A stretch of 64,000 nucleotides of DNA from Pseudomonas hamedanensis (GTDB lineage: Bacteria; Pseudomonadota; Gammaproteobacteria; Pseudomonadales; Pseudomonadaceae), in assembly GCF_014268595.2 (NCBI RefSeq), contig NZ_CP077091.1:1944501-2008500 (forward strand), written 5' to 3'. The notes beneath the pieces are model-generated. The model saw nothing but the letters and a program-made list of their open reading frames with translations, did no database searches and was not told where the DNA came from. How positions within the stretch are numbered: the stretch's first letter is position 1; each line of letters opens with the position of its first letter. A program made the position numbers and the translations under genes. Below, in pieces: positions 48,388-57,473 of the stretch.

Positions 48388-49367
48388 CTACATTCTGGAG
48401 TCTGTACGTCACAGTCCTCAGTCTCGGTACGATCTTCGCCCTGACCTGGCTGCTGCTGTCGACCCGCAAGGGCCAGCGCAGCGAACAGACGGACGAGACG
48501 GTCGGCCACTCCTTCGACGGGATCGAGGAGTACGACAACCCGCTGCCGAAATGGTGGTTCATGCTGTTCGTCGGCACCATCATTTTTGCCTTGGGTTACC
48601 TGGTGCTGTATCCAGGCCTGGGCAACTGGAAGGGCCTGCTGCCGGGCTACAACTATCTCGATACGGAAAAGCAGACCGCGTTCGCCAACGGCCAGACCGG
48701 CTGGACCGGCGTGCACGAATGGGAAAAGGAAATGGCGCGTTCGGACGCCAGGTTCGGTCCGATCTTCGCCAAGTTCGCCGCCATGCCGATCGAAGAAGTC
48801 GCCAAGGATCCGCAAGCACTGAAAATGGGCGGTCGTCTGTTCGCCTCCAACTGCTCCGTGTGCCACGGTTCCGACGCCAAGGGCGCCTACGGTTTCCCCA
48901 ACCTGACCGACGCCGACTGGCGCTGGGGCGGTGAGCCGGAAACCATCAAGACCACCATCATGGGCGGCCGTCACGCGGTGATGCCGGCATGGGCGGAGGT
49001 GATCGGTGAGCAAGGCGTGGCTGATGTCGCGGCTTATGTAGTGACCAACCTGGATGGCCGCAAACTGCCGGAAGACGCCAAGGCCGATCCGGCCAACGGC
49101 CAGAAACTGTTCGCCGCCAACTGCGTGGCTTGCCACGGCCCGGCCGGCAAAGGCACGCCAGCGATGGGCGCACCTGACCTGACCCATCCGGGCGCGTTCA
49201 TTTACGGATCGAGCTTCGCGCAACTGCAGCAGACCATCCGCTACGGCCGTCAGGGCCAGATGCCTGCGCAGGAACAACTGCAGGGTAACGACAAGGTGCA
49301 CTTGTTGGCGGCGTATGTGTATAGCCTTTCCCACGGCGAAAAAGCACCGGAGGCGGAGGCCGAGTAA
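48384..49367 (+). CDS. ccoP: cbb3 oxidase diheme cytochrome c subunit III (second copy)
   Basis: Diheme cytochrome c of 327 residues with the same layout as the first copy: two membrane helices, [16 protein letters not shown], then CSVCH and CVACH heme sites. It has an extra segment ([15 protein letters not shown]) between the second helix and [12 protein letters not shown]. Last gene of the second operon, followed by a strong terminator. Confidence 0.95.
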   Translation: MTTFWSLYVTVLSLGTIFALTWLLLSTRKGQRSEQTDETVGHSFDGIEEYDNPLPKWWFMLFVGTIIFALGYLVLYPGLGNWKGLLPGYNYLDTEKQTAFANGQTGWTGVHEWEKEMARSDARFGPIFAKFAAMPIEEVAKDPQALKMGGRLFASNCSVCHGSDAKGAYGFPNLTDADWRWGGEPETIKTTIMGGRHAVMPAWAEVIGEQGVADVAAYVVTNLDGRKLPEDAKADPANGQKLFAANCVACHGPAGKGTPAMGAPDLTHPGAFIYGSSFAQLQQTIRYGRQGQMPAQEQLQGNDKVHLLAAYVYSLSHGEKAPEAEAE

Positions 49368-49392
49368 AGCCTGCGCCTGAAGCAATACGAGA

Positions 49393-49430
49393 CGGCCCCG
49401 CCAATGGGAATTGGCGGGGCCGTTTTGTTT
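49393..49430 (+). terminator. Rho-independent terminator after the second cco operon
   Basis: A 12-base GC-rich stem (CGGCCCCGCCAA / TTGGCGGGGCCG), a 6-base loop and TTTTGTTT. Confidence 0.93.
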
Positions 49431-49510
49431 GAGCAGAAGCATCAAGCGGTTTGCGCGTAAAGGCGATACTGGATACCTTCAATCCCGCAATAATTCAGAG
49501 GAGATCAATC

Positions 49511-49723
49511 ATGGATAACCGATCAGAACAAATGCCGGCACAAAGGAAGCGGAACACAAAAACCGATGAGAAAGGGTTAGGCGCCGAACTCTCTGAACAG
49601 GTGCCCGTGCCTTGCACACCAGTGCAAATAGCAAATATCGCCGACTTGTTACGCATGCCAGAGAACGACATCGATTTCTTTGTTGAGCGTGGATTAATCT
49701 TCACCAGGCAAGCGTTTGACTGA
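49511..49723 (+). CDS. Small hypothetical protein between cco and ccoGHIS
   Basis: Protein of 70 residues, not recognised. The ATG at 49511 is preceded by GAGGAGA. The first half is polar and Lys/Arg-rich (MPAQRKRNTKTDEKG). The second half, TPVQIANIADLLRMPENDIDFFVERG, reads like a short helix-turn-helix or a peptide-binding helix pair, but no family can be named. Base composition looks lower in GC than the oxidase genes around it. It may be Pseudomonas-specific and expressed with the oxidase genes, but nothing proves that. Confidence 0.55.
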   Translation: MDNRSEQMPAQRKRNTKTDEKGLGAELSEQVPVPCTPVQIANIADLLRMPENDIDFFVERGLIFTRQAFD

Positions 49724-49763
49724 ACCGCTTGTCCCAAAAGTTCGACCATACTTCATAAGTCAA

Positions 49764-49777
49764 TTGATCCAAGTCAC
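49764..49777 (+). promoter_or_regulatory. Candidate Anr/FNR box upstream of ccoG
   Basis: TTGAT-CCAA-GTCAC against TTGAT-N4-ATCAA: the first half is perfect, the second has three of five bases. It lies 148 bases before the ccoG start and would place the assembly operon under oxygen control. Confidence 0.4.
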
Positions 49778-49925
49778 TACACCATCAATTGGTTTTCCCC
49801 AACGCGACCAAAGGTCGCACCCTTGAGCCAGAGCTGCAGGCGTATCATTGCGCCACTGCAACAGCCCTTTTTGACCTTGGTTGGCACGTATCGACCGAGG
49901 CATTTTTCCACTGCCGTGGGATGCA

Positions 49926-51344
49926 ATGATGAGCAATCAGATTCCGGTACACGACGTCACGCCGCCGAGTAAAAACCCGAGCAACAGCGTCGATCTTTAC
50001 GCCTCACGAGAAAAAATCTACACCCGCGCCTTCACCGGCCTGTTCCGCAATCTGCGGATGCTTGGCGGTGCGGCGTTGTTTCTGTTGTATTTCGGCACGG
50101 TGTGGCTGAACTGGGGCGGCCATCAGGCGGTGTGGTGGAACCTGCCGGAGCGTAAGTTCTTCATCTTCGGCGCTACGTTCTGGCCGCAGGATTTCATCCT
50201 GCTCTCGGGCCTGTTGATCATTGCCGCGTTCGGCCTGTTCTTCATCACCGTGTATGCCGGTCGCGTCTGGTGCGGCTACACCTGCCCGCAAAGCGTGTGG
50301 ACTTGGATTTTCATGTGGTGCGAGAAAGTCACCGAGGGCGACCGCAACCAGCGCATCAAGCTCGACAAGGCGCCGATGAGCGCAAATAAATTCATGCGCA
50401 AACTGGCCAAGCACTCGCTGTGGCTGCTGATCGGTTTTGTCACCGGCATGACCTTCGTCGGTTACTTCTCGCCGATCCGCGAGCTGGTCATCGAGTTCTT
50501 CACCGGCCAGGCCGATGGCTGGTCGTATTTCTGGGTCGGTTTTTTCACCCTCGCCACGTACGGCAATGCCGGTTGGTTGCGTGAGCAGGTGTGCATCTAC
50601 ATGTGTCCTTACGCGCGTTTTCAGAGCGTGATGTTCGACAAGGACACGCTGATCGTTTCCTACGACCCGCGCCGGGGCGAAAGCCGTGGCCCGCGCAAGA
50701 AAGGCGTCGACTACAAGGCCCTGGGTCTGGGCGATTGCATTGACTGCACGATGTGCGTGCAGGTCTGCCCGACCGGCATCGACATCCGCGACGGCCTGCA
50801 AATCGAGTGCATTGGCTGCGCGGCGTGCATCGATGCCTGCGACAGCATCATGGACAAGATGGACTACCCGCGCGGATTGATCAGCTACACCACCGAACAC
50901 AACCTGTCCGGGCAGAAAACCCATAAACTGCGGCCACGCCTGATCGGCTATGCGCTGGTGTTGCTGGCGATGATCAGTCTGTTGGTCGCCGCGTTCTTCA
51001 TGCGCTCGCTGGTCGGTTTCGACGTCAGCAAAGACCGCGTGCTGTACCGCGAAAACGCCGAAGGCCGGATCGAAAACGTCTACAGCCTGAAGATCATGAA
51101 CAAGGATCAGCACGATCATACCTATGTGCTGGAAGCTGAAGGCCTGCCGGACCTGCGCCTGCAAGGCAAGCGCGAGATCAAGGTCGCCGCCGGGGATATC
51201 GTCAGCATGCCGGTCGAGTTGTCGAGCGCACCGGAGCAACTGCCATCGAGCACCAACGAGGTGAAATTCATCCTCAGGGACGCCGATGACGACAGCGTTC
51301 ACGTTGAAGCCAAGAGCCGATTCATCGGCCCACAAATCCGTTGA
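49926..51344 (+). CDS. ccoG: cbb3 oxidase assembly protein CcoG (RdxA/FixG)
   Basis: Polyferredoxin-like membrane protein of 472 residues needed for copper delivery or reduction during cbb3 oxidase assembly. It has about five membrane segments, CGYTCPQSVW near residue 118, and two cysteine clusters for 4Fe-4S centres (CIDCTMCVQVCP and CIGCAACIDACD, near residues 273-310). A C-terminal FixG-type immunoglobulin-like domain lies outside the membrane. The ATG at 49926 is adjacent to another at 49929 and either could be used. Leads the ccoGHIS operon. Confidence 0.93.
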   Translation: MMSNQIPVHDVTPPSKNPSNSVDLYASREKIYTRAFTGLFRNLRMLGGAALFLLYFGTVWLNWGGHQAVWWNLPERKFFIFGATFWPQDFILLSGLLIIAAFGLFFITVYAGRVWCGYTCPQSVWTWIFMWCEKVTEGDRNQRIKLDKAPMSANKFMRKLAKHSLWLLIGFVTGMTFVGYFSPIRELVIEFFTGQADGWSYFWVGFFTLATYGNAGWLREQVCIYMCPYARFQSVMFDKDTLIVSYDPRRGESRGPRKKGVDYKALGLGDCIDCTMCVQVCPTGIDIRDGLQIECIGCAACIDACDSIMDKMDYPRGLISYTTEHNLSGQKTHKLRPRLIGYALVLLAMISLLVAAFFMRSLVGFDVSKDRVLYRENAEGRIENVYSLKIMNKDQHDHTYVLEAEGLPDLRLQGKREIKVAAGDIVSMPVELSSAPEQLPSSTNEVKFILRDADDDSVHVEAKSRFIGPQIR

Positions 51345-51355
51345 GAGAACTGCAC

Positions 51356-51895
51356 ATGCCCGCTGCAAACGCTGCAAGTCCCTGGTACAAGCACCTCTGG
51401 CCATGGATCATCATCGCGATTCTGGCCTGCTCGGTGACCCTGACCCTGTCCATGGTGACGATTGCGGTCAACAACCCGGACAATCTGGTCAACGACAACT
51501 ATTACGAAGCAGGCAAAGGCATCAACCGTTCGCTGGACCGTGAGTTACTGGCGCAGAACCTGAAGATGCGCGCCAACGTGCATCTGGACGGCGTCACCGG
51601 CGAAGTCGACCTGCGCCTGAGCGGTGACAGCCAGCCGCAAACCCTGGAGTTGAATCTGATATCGCCAACCCAGCCGGAGAAGGACCGCAAGATCGTCCTG
51701 ACCCGCAGCGACAGTGAAACCGGGCGCTACATCGGCCAACTCGGTGATAAGGTCGAGGGACGTCGGTTTGTCGAACTGCTCGGCAGTCAGGATGACCACG
51801 TGTGGCGTATGTTTGAAGAAGAACTGGTCAGTCATGACAAGGATCTGCTGCTGGGCGATGAGCCATTGCAGGGCGCAGAAGACCTGAAAAAATAA
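51356..51895 (+). CDS. ccoH: cbb3 oxidase assembly protein CcoH (FixH)
   Basis: FixH-family protein of 179 residues with one N-terminal membrane anchor (about 15-42, WIIIAILACSVTLTLSMVTI) and a periplasmic beta-rich domain (NLVNDNYYEAGKGINRSLDR). It works with CcoG and CcoI in cbb3 maturation. It starts 11 bases after ccoG (MPAANAASPW). Confidence 0.92.
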   Translation: MPAANAASPWYKHLWPWIIIAILACSVTLTLSMVTIAVNNPDNLVNDNYYEAGKGINRSLDRELLAQNLKMRANVHLDGVTGEVDLRLSGDSQPQTLELNLISPTQPEKDRKIVLTRSDSETGRYIGQLGDKVEGRRFVELLGSQDDHVWRMFEEELVSHDKDLLLGDEPLQGAEDLKK

Positions 51896-51908
51896 GCCTT
51901 ACTCTGAT

Positions 51909-52012
51909 CGTTCCAACGCTCCGCGTGGGAACGCAGCCAGGGACGCTCCGCGTCCCAGCCGAAGCGGACGCGGAGCGTCCGGGGAGGCATTCCCACGCGG
52001 AGCGTGGGAACG
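51909..52012. repeat. Nested double palindrome between ccoH and ccoI
   Basis: Outer arms CGTTCCAACGCTCCGCGTGGGAA (51909-51931) and TTCCCACGCGGAGCGTGGGAACG (51990-52012) enclose an inner pair GGACGCTCCGCGTCC (51941-51955) and GGACGCGGAGCGTCC (51966-51980). It sits inside the ccoGHIS operon, ending 11 bases before the ccoI start. A related element lies at 62261-62372. Confidence 0.85.
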
Positions 52013-52023
52013 ATCGGAACGAC

Positions 52024-54477
52024 ATGATGACCACCCCACTTCCCTGCTACCACTGCGCCCTGCCCGTCCCGTCCGGCAGCCGCTTCACCGCCGTCGTACT
52101 CGGGCAGTCCCGCGAATTCTGCTGCCCGGGCTGTCAGGCCGTGGCCGAAGCCATCGTCGCCGGCGGTCTGGAAAGCTACTACCAGCATCGCAGCGAAGCC
52201 TCGGCCAATCCCGAGGCTCTGCTGGTGCAACTGAGCGATGAACTGGCGCTGTACGACCGCGCCGACGTGCAACAACCCTTCGTCCGCCACGAAGGCGATC
52301 TGGCCGAAACCACTCTGTTGATGGAAGGCATCAGTTGCGCCGCCTGTGGCTGGCTGATCGAGAAACACCTGCGCACGCTGCCGGCGGTCGCCGAGGCGCG
52401 ACTGAACCTGTCCAACCATCGTCTGCACGTCAGCTGGGCCGACGCGCAATTGCCGCTGAGCCAGTTGCTCGCCGAACTGCGCCATATCGGCTACGCCGCC
52501 CATCCCTACCAAGCCGACCGCGCCAGCGAACAACTGGCCAGCGAGAATCGCCTGGCCCTGCGCCAGCTCGGCGTCGCCGGGTTGCTGTGGTTCCAGGCAA
52601 TGATGGCGACCATGGCCACCTGGCCGGAATTCAACATTGATCTCAGCCCGGAGCTGCACACGATCCTGCGCTGGGTCGCGCTGTTTCTGACCACGCCGAT
52701 CGTGTTCTACAGCTGCGCACCGTTCTTCAAAGGCGCGATGCGCGATTTGCGCACCCGTCACCTGACCATGGATGTGTCCGTTTCCCTGGCGATCGGCAGC
52801 GCTTATATCGCTGGGATCTGGACGTCGATCACCGGGGTTGGCGAGCTGTACTTCGATGCGGTCGGCATGTTCGCGCTGTTTCTTTTGGCCGGGCGTTATC
52901 TGGAACGCCGCGCCCGCGAACGCACCGCCGCCGCCACCGCGCAACTGGTAAATCTGTTGCCGGCCTCGTGCCTGCGTCTTGATGCGAACGGCCAGAGCGA
53001 ACGCATCCTGCTCAGCGAGCTGCGCCTGGGCGAGCGGATTCTGGTGCAGCCCGGCTCGATTCTGCCGGCTGACGGCAAAATCATCGACGGCCAGTCCAGC
53101 ATCGACGAATCGCTGCTGACCGGCGAATACCTGCCGCAAGCACGAACCGTGGGCGATGCGGTGACTGCCGGCACGCTCAACGTCGAAGGCGCATTGACGG
53201 TCGAAGTGCAGGCGTTGGGACAGGACACGCGCCTGTCCGCAATTGTCCGCCTGCTCGACCGCGCCCAGGCGGAAAAACCACGCCTGGCAGAAATCGCCGA
53301 CCGCGCCGCGCAATGGTTTCTGTTGCTGTCGCTGATTGCAGCGGCGGCCATCGGCCTGTTGTGGTGGCAGCTGGATGCTTCGCGGGCGTTCTGGATCGTC
53401 CTCGCCATGCTGGTCGCGACCTGCCCCTGCGCGCTGTCGCTGGCGACGCCAACCGCACTCACCGCCGCCACCGGCACGCTGCACAAACTCGGCCTGCTGT
53501 TGACCCGCGGTCATGTGCTTGAAGGCCTCAATCAAATCGATACGGTGATTTTCGACAAGACCGGCACCCTGACCGAAGGCCGTCTGGTCCTGCGCTCGAT
53601 TCGCCCTCTCGGTGGCCTCGACAGCGATCAATGCCTGAGCCTTGCCGCCGCCCTGGAAAACCGTTCGGAACACCCCATTGCCCGAGCGTTCGGCCGCGCC
53701 CCGCTGGCCGCTGAAGAAGTCCACAGCACGCCGGGGCTGGGTCTGGAAGGCGTGGTGGACGGCCAGCGTTTGCGCATCGGCCAGGCAGCATTTGCCTGCG
53801 CCCCGAGCGGCGCGCCGGTACCGTTGATGCCCGATGAAGCCGGGCAATGGTTGCTGCTCGCGGACACTGACGGCCCGCTGGCCTGGTTCGTCCTCGATGA
53901 TCGCTTGCGCGACGACGCCCCCGCCCTACTTGCGGCGTGCAAGGCACGTGGCTGGCGCACACTGCTGTTGTCCGGGGACAGCTCGCCGATGGTCGCCAGC
54001 GTCGCCGCCGAACTGGGTATTGATGAGGCCCGCGGCGGCTTGCGCCCGGATGACAAACTGCAAGTGCTGCAGCAACTGCACCAGCAGGGTCGCAAAGTGC
54101 TGATGCTCGGCGACGGCGTCAACGATGTGCCGGTGCTCGCCGCTGCGGACATCAGCGTGGCGATGGGTTCGGCCACCGATCTGGCGAAAACCAGCGCCGA
54201 CGCGGTGCTGCTGTCCAACCGCCTCGACGCCTTGGTGCAAGCCTTCAGCCTGGCGCGACGTACCCGCCGGGTGATCATCGAGAACCTGTTGTGGGCTGCG
54301 CTGTACAATGGCCTCATGTTGCCGTTCGCCGCCCTCGGCTGGATCACTCCGGTTTGGGCCGCCGTCGGCATGTCGATCAGTTCGCTGACCGTGGTGCTCA
54401 ACGCCCTGCGCCTGACTCGCGTGCCGGGCGCGCCAGCCGCGCACACCTCGTCAGAAACCCGCCCATTGCCGGCCTGA
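52024..54477 (+). CDS. ccoI: Copper-transporting P1B-type ATPase CcoI (FixI)
   Basis: Heavy-metal P-type ATPase of 817 residues supplying copper for cbb3 oxidase. The N-terminus has a Cys-rich segment (CYHC, CCPGC at residues about 8-37). An HMA domain with GISCAACG follows near 103, then eight membrane segments with the ion site CPCALSLATP near 467, the phosphorylation site DKTGTLTEG near 511 and the hinge GDGVNDVP near 696. Two adjacent ATGs (52024, 52027) could start it. Third gene of ccoGHIS, separated from ccoH by a palindromic repeat. Confidence 0.94.
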   Translation: MMTTPLPCYHCALPVPSGSRFTAVVLGQSREFCCPGCQAVAEAIVAGGLESYYQHRSEASANPEALLVQLSDELALYDRADVQQPFVRHEGDLAETTLLMEGISCAACGWLIEKHLRTLPAVAEARLNLSNHRLHVSWADAQLPLSQLLAELRHIGYAAHPYQADRASEQLASENRLALRQLGVAGLLWFQAMMATMATWPEFNIDLSPELHTILRWVALFLTTPIVFYSCAPFFKGAMRDLRTRHLTMDVSVSLAIGSAYIAGIWTSITGVGELYFDAVGMFALFLLAGRYLERRARERTAAATAQLVNLLPASCLRLDANGQSERILLSELRLGERILVQPGSILPADGKIIDGQSSIDESLLTGEYLPQARTVGDAVTAGTLNVEGALTVEVQALGQDTRLSAIVRLLDRAQAEKPRLAEIADRAAQWFLLLSLIAAAAIGLLWWQLDASRAFWIVLAMLVATCPCALSLATPTALTAATGTLHKLGLLLTRGHVLEGLNQIDTVIFDKTGTLTEGRLVLRSIRPLGGLDSDQCLSLAAALENRSEHPIARAFGRAPLAAEEVHSTPGLGLEGVVDGQRLRIGQAAFACAPSGAPVPLMPDEAGQWLLLADTDGPLAWFVLDDRLRDDAPALLAACKARGWRTLLLSGDSSPMVASVAAELGIDEARGGLRPDDKLQVLQQLHQQGRKVLMLGDGVNDVPVLAAADISVAMGSATDLAKTSADAVLLSNRLDALVQAFSLARRTRRVIIENLLWAALYNGLMLPFAALGWITPVWAAVGMSISSLTVVLNALRLTRVPGAPAAHTSSETRPLPA

Positions 54478-54499
54478 GCCGCACGGGCCTGGAGTACAG

Positions 54500-54712
54500 A
54501 TGCCAGCTCTCTACGTGATGATCCCCGCGGCCCTGCTGATCGTAGCCATCGCCGTGTACATCTTCTTCTGGGCGGTGGACAGCGGCCAGTACGACGACCT
54601 CGACGGCCCCGCCCACAGCATCCTCTTCGATGATCAGGACCCGAACCACACCGCTGCGGTGGACGAAGCCAACGCCGGCAAACCGGACGACAAGGCGCCA
54701 CCCCATGCTTGA
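54500..54712 (+). CDS. ccoS: cbb3 oxidase maturation protein CcoS
   Basis: Small single-span protein of 70 residues with helix MIPAALLIVAIAVYIFFWAV and the CcoS signature SGQYDDLDGPAHSILFDD right after it. Required for cofactor insertion into cbb3 oxidase. Its end overlaps the next gene by eight bases. Confidence 0.93.
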   Translation: MPALYVMIPAALLIVAIAVYIFFWAVDSGQYDDLDGPAHSILFDDQDPNHTAAVDEANAGKPDDKAPPHA

Positions 54713-55388
54713 ACTGGCGCCGCTACTGGTCTCGGCGCTGATCCTCGGCCTGCTCGGCGGCGGACATTGCCTGGGCATGTGCGGTGGCTTGATGGGCGCC
54801 TTGACCCTGGCGATTCCCAAGGAACAGCGCAGCCGACGCTTTCGCTTGTTGCTGGCCTACAACCTGGGGCGGATTCTCAGTTATGCCACGGCAGGGTTGT
54901 TGATCGGGCTGGCCGGCTGGGCGCTGGCAAACAGCCCGGCGGCGTTGTTCATGCGGGTAGTGGCCGGGTTGCTGCTGATCGCGATGGGCTTGTATCTCGC
55001 GGGTTGGTGGAGCGGCCTCACGCGCATCGAATCCCTCGGGCGGGGGTTGTGGCGCTATATCCAGCCCGTGGCGAATCGCTTGCTGCCGGTGTCGAGTGTG
55101 CCGCGTGCCCTGCTGCTCGGCGCGTTGTGGGGCTGGCTGCCGTGCGGGCTGGTTTACAGCACGTTGTTGTGGAGCGCGAGTCAGGGCAATGCGCTGGACA
55201 GTGCGTTGCTGATGCTCGCGTTTGGTCTCGGCACCTGGCCGGTGCTGCTGGCCACCGGGCTGGCGGCCGAACGGGTCACGGCGATCCTGCGCAAACGCAG
55301 CGTACGCATGGCTGGCGGCTTGCTGGTCATCCTTTTTGGCCTCTGGACCCTGCCTGGACCGCATCAGCATTGGTTGATGGGCCACTGA
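54705..55388 (+). CDS. Sulfite exporter TauE/SafE or DsbD-like membrane protein
   Basis: Membrane protein of 227 residues with about six helices. It has a Cys pair in GGGHCLGMCGG (residues about 19-28) and a single Cys in GWLPCGLVYS near 148, a pattern shared with DsbD/CcdA-like thiol transporters rather than simple anion exporters. The gene overlaps ccoS by eight bases and commonly closes ccoGHIS operons in proteobacteria, so a redox or copper-related role in oxidase or heme assembly is likely but inferred. Confidence 0.8.
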   Translation: MLELAPLLVSALILGLLGGGHCLGMCGGLMGALTLAIPKEQRSRRFRLLLAYNLGRILSYATAGLLIGLAGWALANSPAALFMRVVAGLLLIAMGLYLAGWWSGLTRIESLGRGLWRYIQPVANRLLPVSSVPRALLLGALWGWLPCGLVYSTLLWSASQGNALDSALLMLAFGLGTWPVLLATGLAAERVTAILRKRSVRMAGGLLVILFGLWTLPGPHQHWLMGH

Positions 55389-55394
55389 TTATTC

Positions 55395-55514
55395 TGTGGC
55401 GAGGGGATTCATCCCCGTTCGGCTGCGCAGCAGTCGTAAATCGGTCTACAAAGTATGACTGGAGAAAAGAAGGGGGCGCTTCGCGCCCCAACGGGGATGA
55501 ATCCCCTCGCCACA
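55395..55514. repeat. 25-bp perfect inverted repeat with inner hairpin
   Basis: Arms at 55395-55419 and 55490-55514 (core TGGCGAGGGGATTCATCCCC and complement) enclose a GC-rich hairpin near 55473-55489 (GGGGGCGC-TT-GCGCCCC type). It resembles the repeat at 34082-34218 and lies between the TauE-like gene and hemN, just upstream of the Anr box. Confidence 0.85.
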
Positions 55515-55533
55515 GGGACACTTCCGAGCACTG

Positions 55534-55547
55534 TTGATGCAAATCAA
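55534..55547 (+). promoter_or_regulatory. Perfect Anr/FNR box upstream of hemN
   Basis: TTGAT-GCAA-ATCAA, an exact match to the Anr/FNR consensus, with its centre about 70 bases before the hemN ATG. It predicts low-oxygen activation of hemN by Anr, whose gene is 2 kb downstream. Confidence 0.85.
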
Positions 55548-55611
55548 CAGCCCCATCGCCGCACCCCGATAGACTCGCCACACTGCCAGCCTATCCGGGG
55601 GGAATGCCCGC

Positions 55612-56994
55612 ATGCTCGACGCCATTCGTTGGGACACCGATTTGATCCGCCGCTATGACCTGGCGGGGCCGCGCTACACCTCGTATCCCACGGCCGTGCA
55701 ATTTCACGGTCAGGTCGGCACCTTCGACCTGTTCCACGCCCTGCGCGACAGCCGCAAAGCCCTGCGGCCGTTGTCGCTTTATGTGCATGTGCCGTTCTGC
55801 GCAAACATCTGCTACTACTGCGCCTGCAACAAAGTCATCACCAAGGATCGCGGCCGTGCACAGCCGTATCTGCAACGGCTGGAGCAGGAAATCCAGCTGG
55901 TCGCCTGCCACCTCGACCCCGCGCAGACAGTCGAGCAGCTGCATTTCGGCGGCGGTACCCCGACTTTTCTCAGCCACGACGAACTGCGCCAATTGATGGC
56001 ACACTTGCGCAAGCACTTTAACCTGCTGGAGGACGACTCTGGCGATTACGGCATCGAGATCGACCCGCGTGAAGCCGACTGGTCGACCATGGGCCTGTTG
56101 CGTGAACTGGGTTTCAACCGCGTCAGCATCGGCCTGCAAGACCTCGACCCGGCGGTGCAGCGTGCGGTCAATCGCCTGCAAAGCCTGGAAGAAACCCGCG
56201 CGGTGATCGACGCTGCGCGCACATTGCAATTTCGCTCGATCAACATTGATTTGATCTACGGCTTGCCGAAGCAGACCCCGGACAACTTCGCCCGCACTGT
56301 CGACGAAGTGATCAGCCTGCAACCGGACCGGCTCTCGGTGTTCAACTATGCGCATCTGCCGGAGCGCTTCATGCCGCAGCGGCGCATCAACAGCAGCGAG
56401 TTGCCGAGCCCGGCGCAAAAACTGGAGATGTTCCAGCGCACCATTGAACAGCTCACGACCGCCGGCTATCGCTACATCGGCATGGACCACTTCGCCCTGC
56501 CCGACGACGAACTGGCGATCGCCCAGGAAGAAGCCACCCTGCAACGCAACTTCCAGGGCTACACCACTCACGGTCATTGCGACCTGATTGGCCTGGGGGT
56601 TTCGGCGATCAGCCAGATCGGCGATCTGTACTGCCAGAACAGCAGCGATCTCAACGCCTATCAAAACACCCTCGCCAGCGCGCAACTGGCCACCAGTCGC
56701 GGCCTGGTGTGCAACGCCGACGATCGCCTGCGCCGCGCGGTGATCCAGCAACTGATCTGTAACTTCAGGCTGGAATTCGCCACCATCGAGCAGCAATTCA
56801 ATGTCGATTTTCAGGGCTATTTCGGCGCGCTATGGCCGCAACTGCAGAGTATGGCCGAGGATGGCCTGATCAGACTCGAACGCGAATGCATCGAGGTGTT
56901 GCCGGCCGGACGCCTGCTGGTGCGCTCGGTGTGCATGGTGTTCGATGCCTACCTTGAGCAGCAGAACCGCCAGCGCTTCTCGCGGGTAATCTAA
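55612..56994 (+). CDS. hemN: Oxygen-independent coproporphyrinogen III oxidase
   Basis: Radical SAM enzyme of 460 residues that decarboxylates coproporphyrinogen III to protoporphyrinogen IX without oxygen, in heme synthesis. The 4Fe-4S motif Cys63-x3-Cys67-x2-Cys70 with a further Cys72 (FCANICYYCAC) matches HemN and separates it from HemW-like proteins. The SAM-binding GGGTP is near residue 112. Full family length. A perfect Anr box lies upstream. Its stop overlaps the convergent downstream gene by three bases. Confidence 0.95.
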   Translation: MLDAIRWDTDLIRRYDLAGPRYTSYPTAVQFHGQVGTFDLFHALRDSRKALRPLSLYVHVPFCANICYYCACNKVITKDRGRAQPYLQRLEQEIQLVACHLDPAQTVEQLHFGGGTPTFLSHDELRQLMAHLRKHFNLLEDDSGDYGIEIDPREADWSTMGLLRELGFNRVSIGLQDLDPAVQRAVNRLQSLEETRAVIDAARTLQFRSINIDLIYGLPKQTPDNFARTVDEVISLQPDRLSVFNYAHLPERFMPQRRINSSELPSPAQKLEMFQRTIEQLTTAGYRYIGMDHFALPDDELAIAQEEATLQRNFQGYTTHGHCDLIGLGVSAISQIGDLYCQNSSDLNAYQNTLASAQLATSRGLVCNADDRLRRAVIQQLICNFRLEFATIEQQFNVDFQGYFGALWPQLQSMAEDGLIRLERECIEVLPAGRLLVRSVCMVFDAYLEQQNRQRFSRVI

Positions 56995-57473
56995 GGCTTG
57001 GTCAGGAGCGAGCCGACCTTGAAGTTTTGATCCGGGGTCAACGCCGACTGATTCATCACCTTGGACAGGGCAAGGTTGGCGGTGATCAGGCCACTGCTCA
57101 AGGCTGCGATGGCACCACGCAGCGCGGCGAGCTTGTTGGTTTTTTCTTCATTGGACAGGGTCTTGTCGGACATCACAGCCGCCATGCGGGCTTTCTTCTC
57201 GACAATCTCTTTTTGTATTTTGCGGATCATTTTCAGTAACTGCTGGATGTTCTCCGGCAAGCCGCTGTTGTCGATGTCGCTGTTTTCGCCGCCGACCGCG
57301 GCGGATTTTGCAATGGCAGCACCGGACAGCGACACTTTGACGCCCTCGACCAAGGTCGGGGTTGCCTGTGTTGAAGAATCGGCGTCGCGGTCAACGGCGG
57401 AGTCATTATTCAGACCCTCCGGCAACGCTGCAACGCCATGATTACCGGGGTTCAGCGTGCCAATGGCGCTCAT
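56991..57473 (-). CDS. Hypothetical helical protein between hemN and anr
   Basis: Protein of 160 residues, not recognised. A strong GGAAGGAAGG site precedes the ATG. The N-terminal 75 residues are low-complexity and polar (VKVSLSGAAIAKSA). Residues about 75-140 look like a helical or coiled-coil hairpin (QLLKMIRKIQKEIVEKKARM, then SNEEKTNKLAALRGAIAAL). There is no membrane segment or signal peptide. The layout resembles small secreted or structural helical proteins seen in Pseudomonas, but no function can be assigned. It is convergent with hemN and divergent from anr. Confidence 0.6.
   Translation of the reverse strand: MSAIGTLNPGNHGVAALPEGLNNDSAVDRDADSSTQATPTLVEGVKVSLSGAAIAKSAAVGGENSDIDNSGLPENIQQLLKMIRKIQKEIVEKKARMAAVMSDKTLSNEEKTNKLAALRGAIAALSSGLITANLALSKVMNQSALTPDQNFKVGSLLTKP

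Noticed and set aside
49451..49510. Upstream start for the small ORF before ccoG
   Set aside because: It begins close behind the terminator and lacks a ribosome site, whereas 49511 has GAGGAGA.
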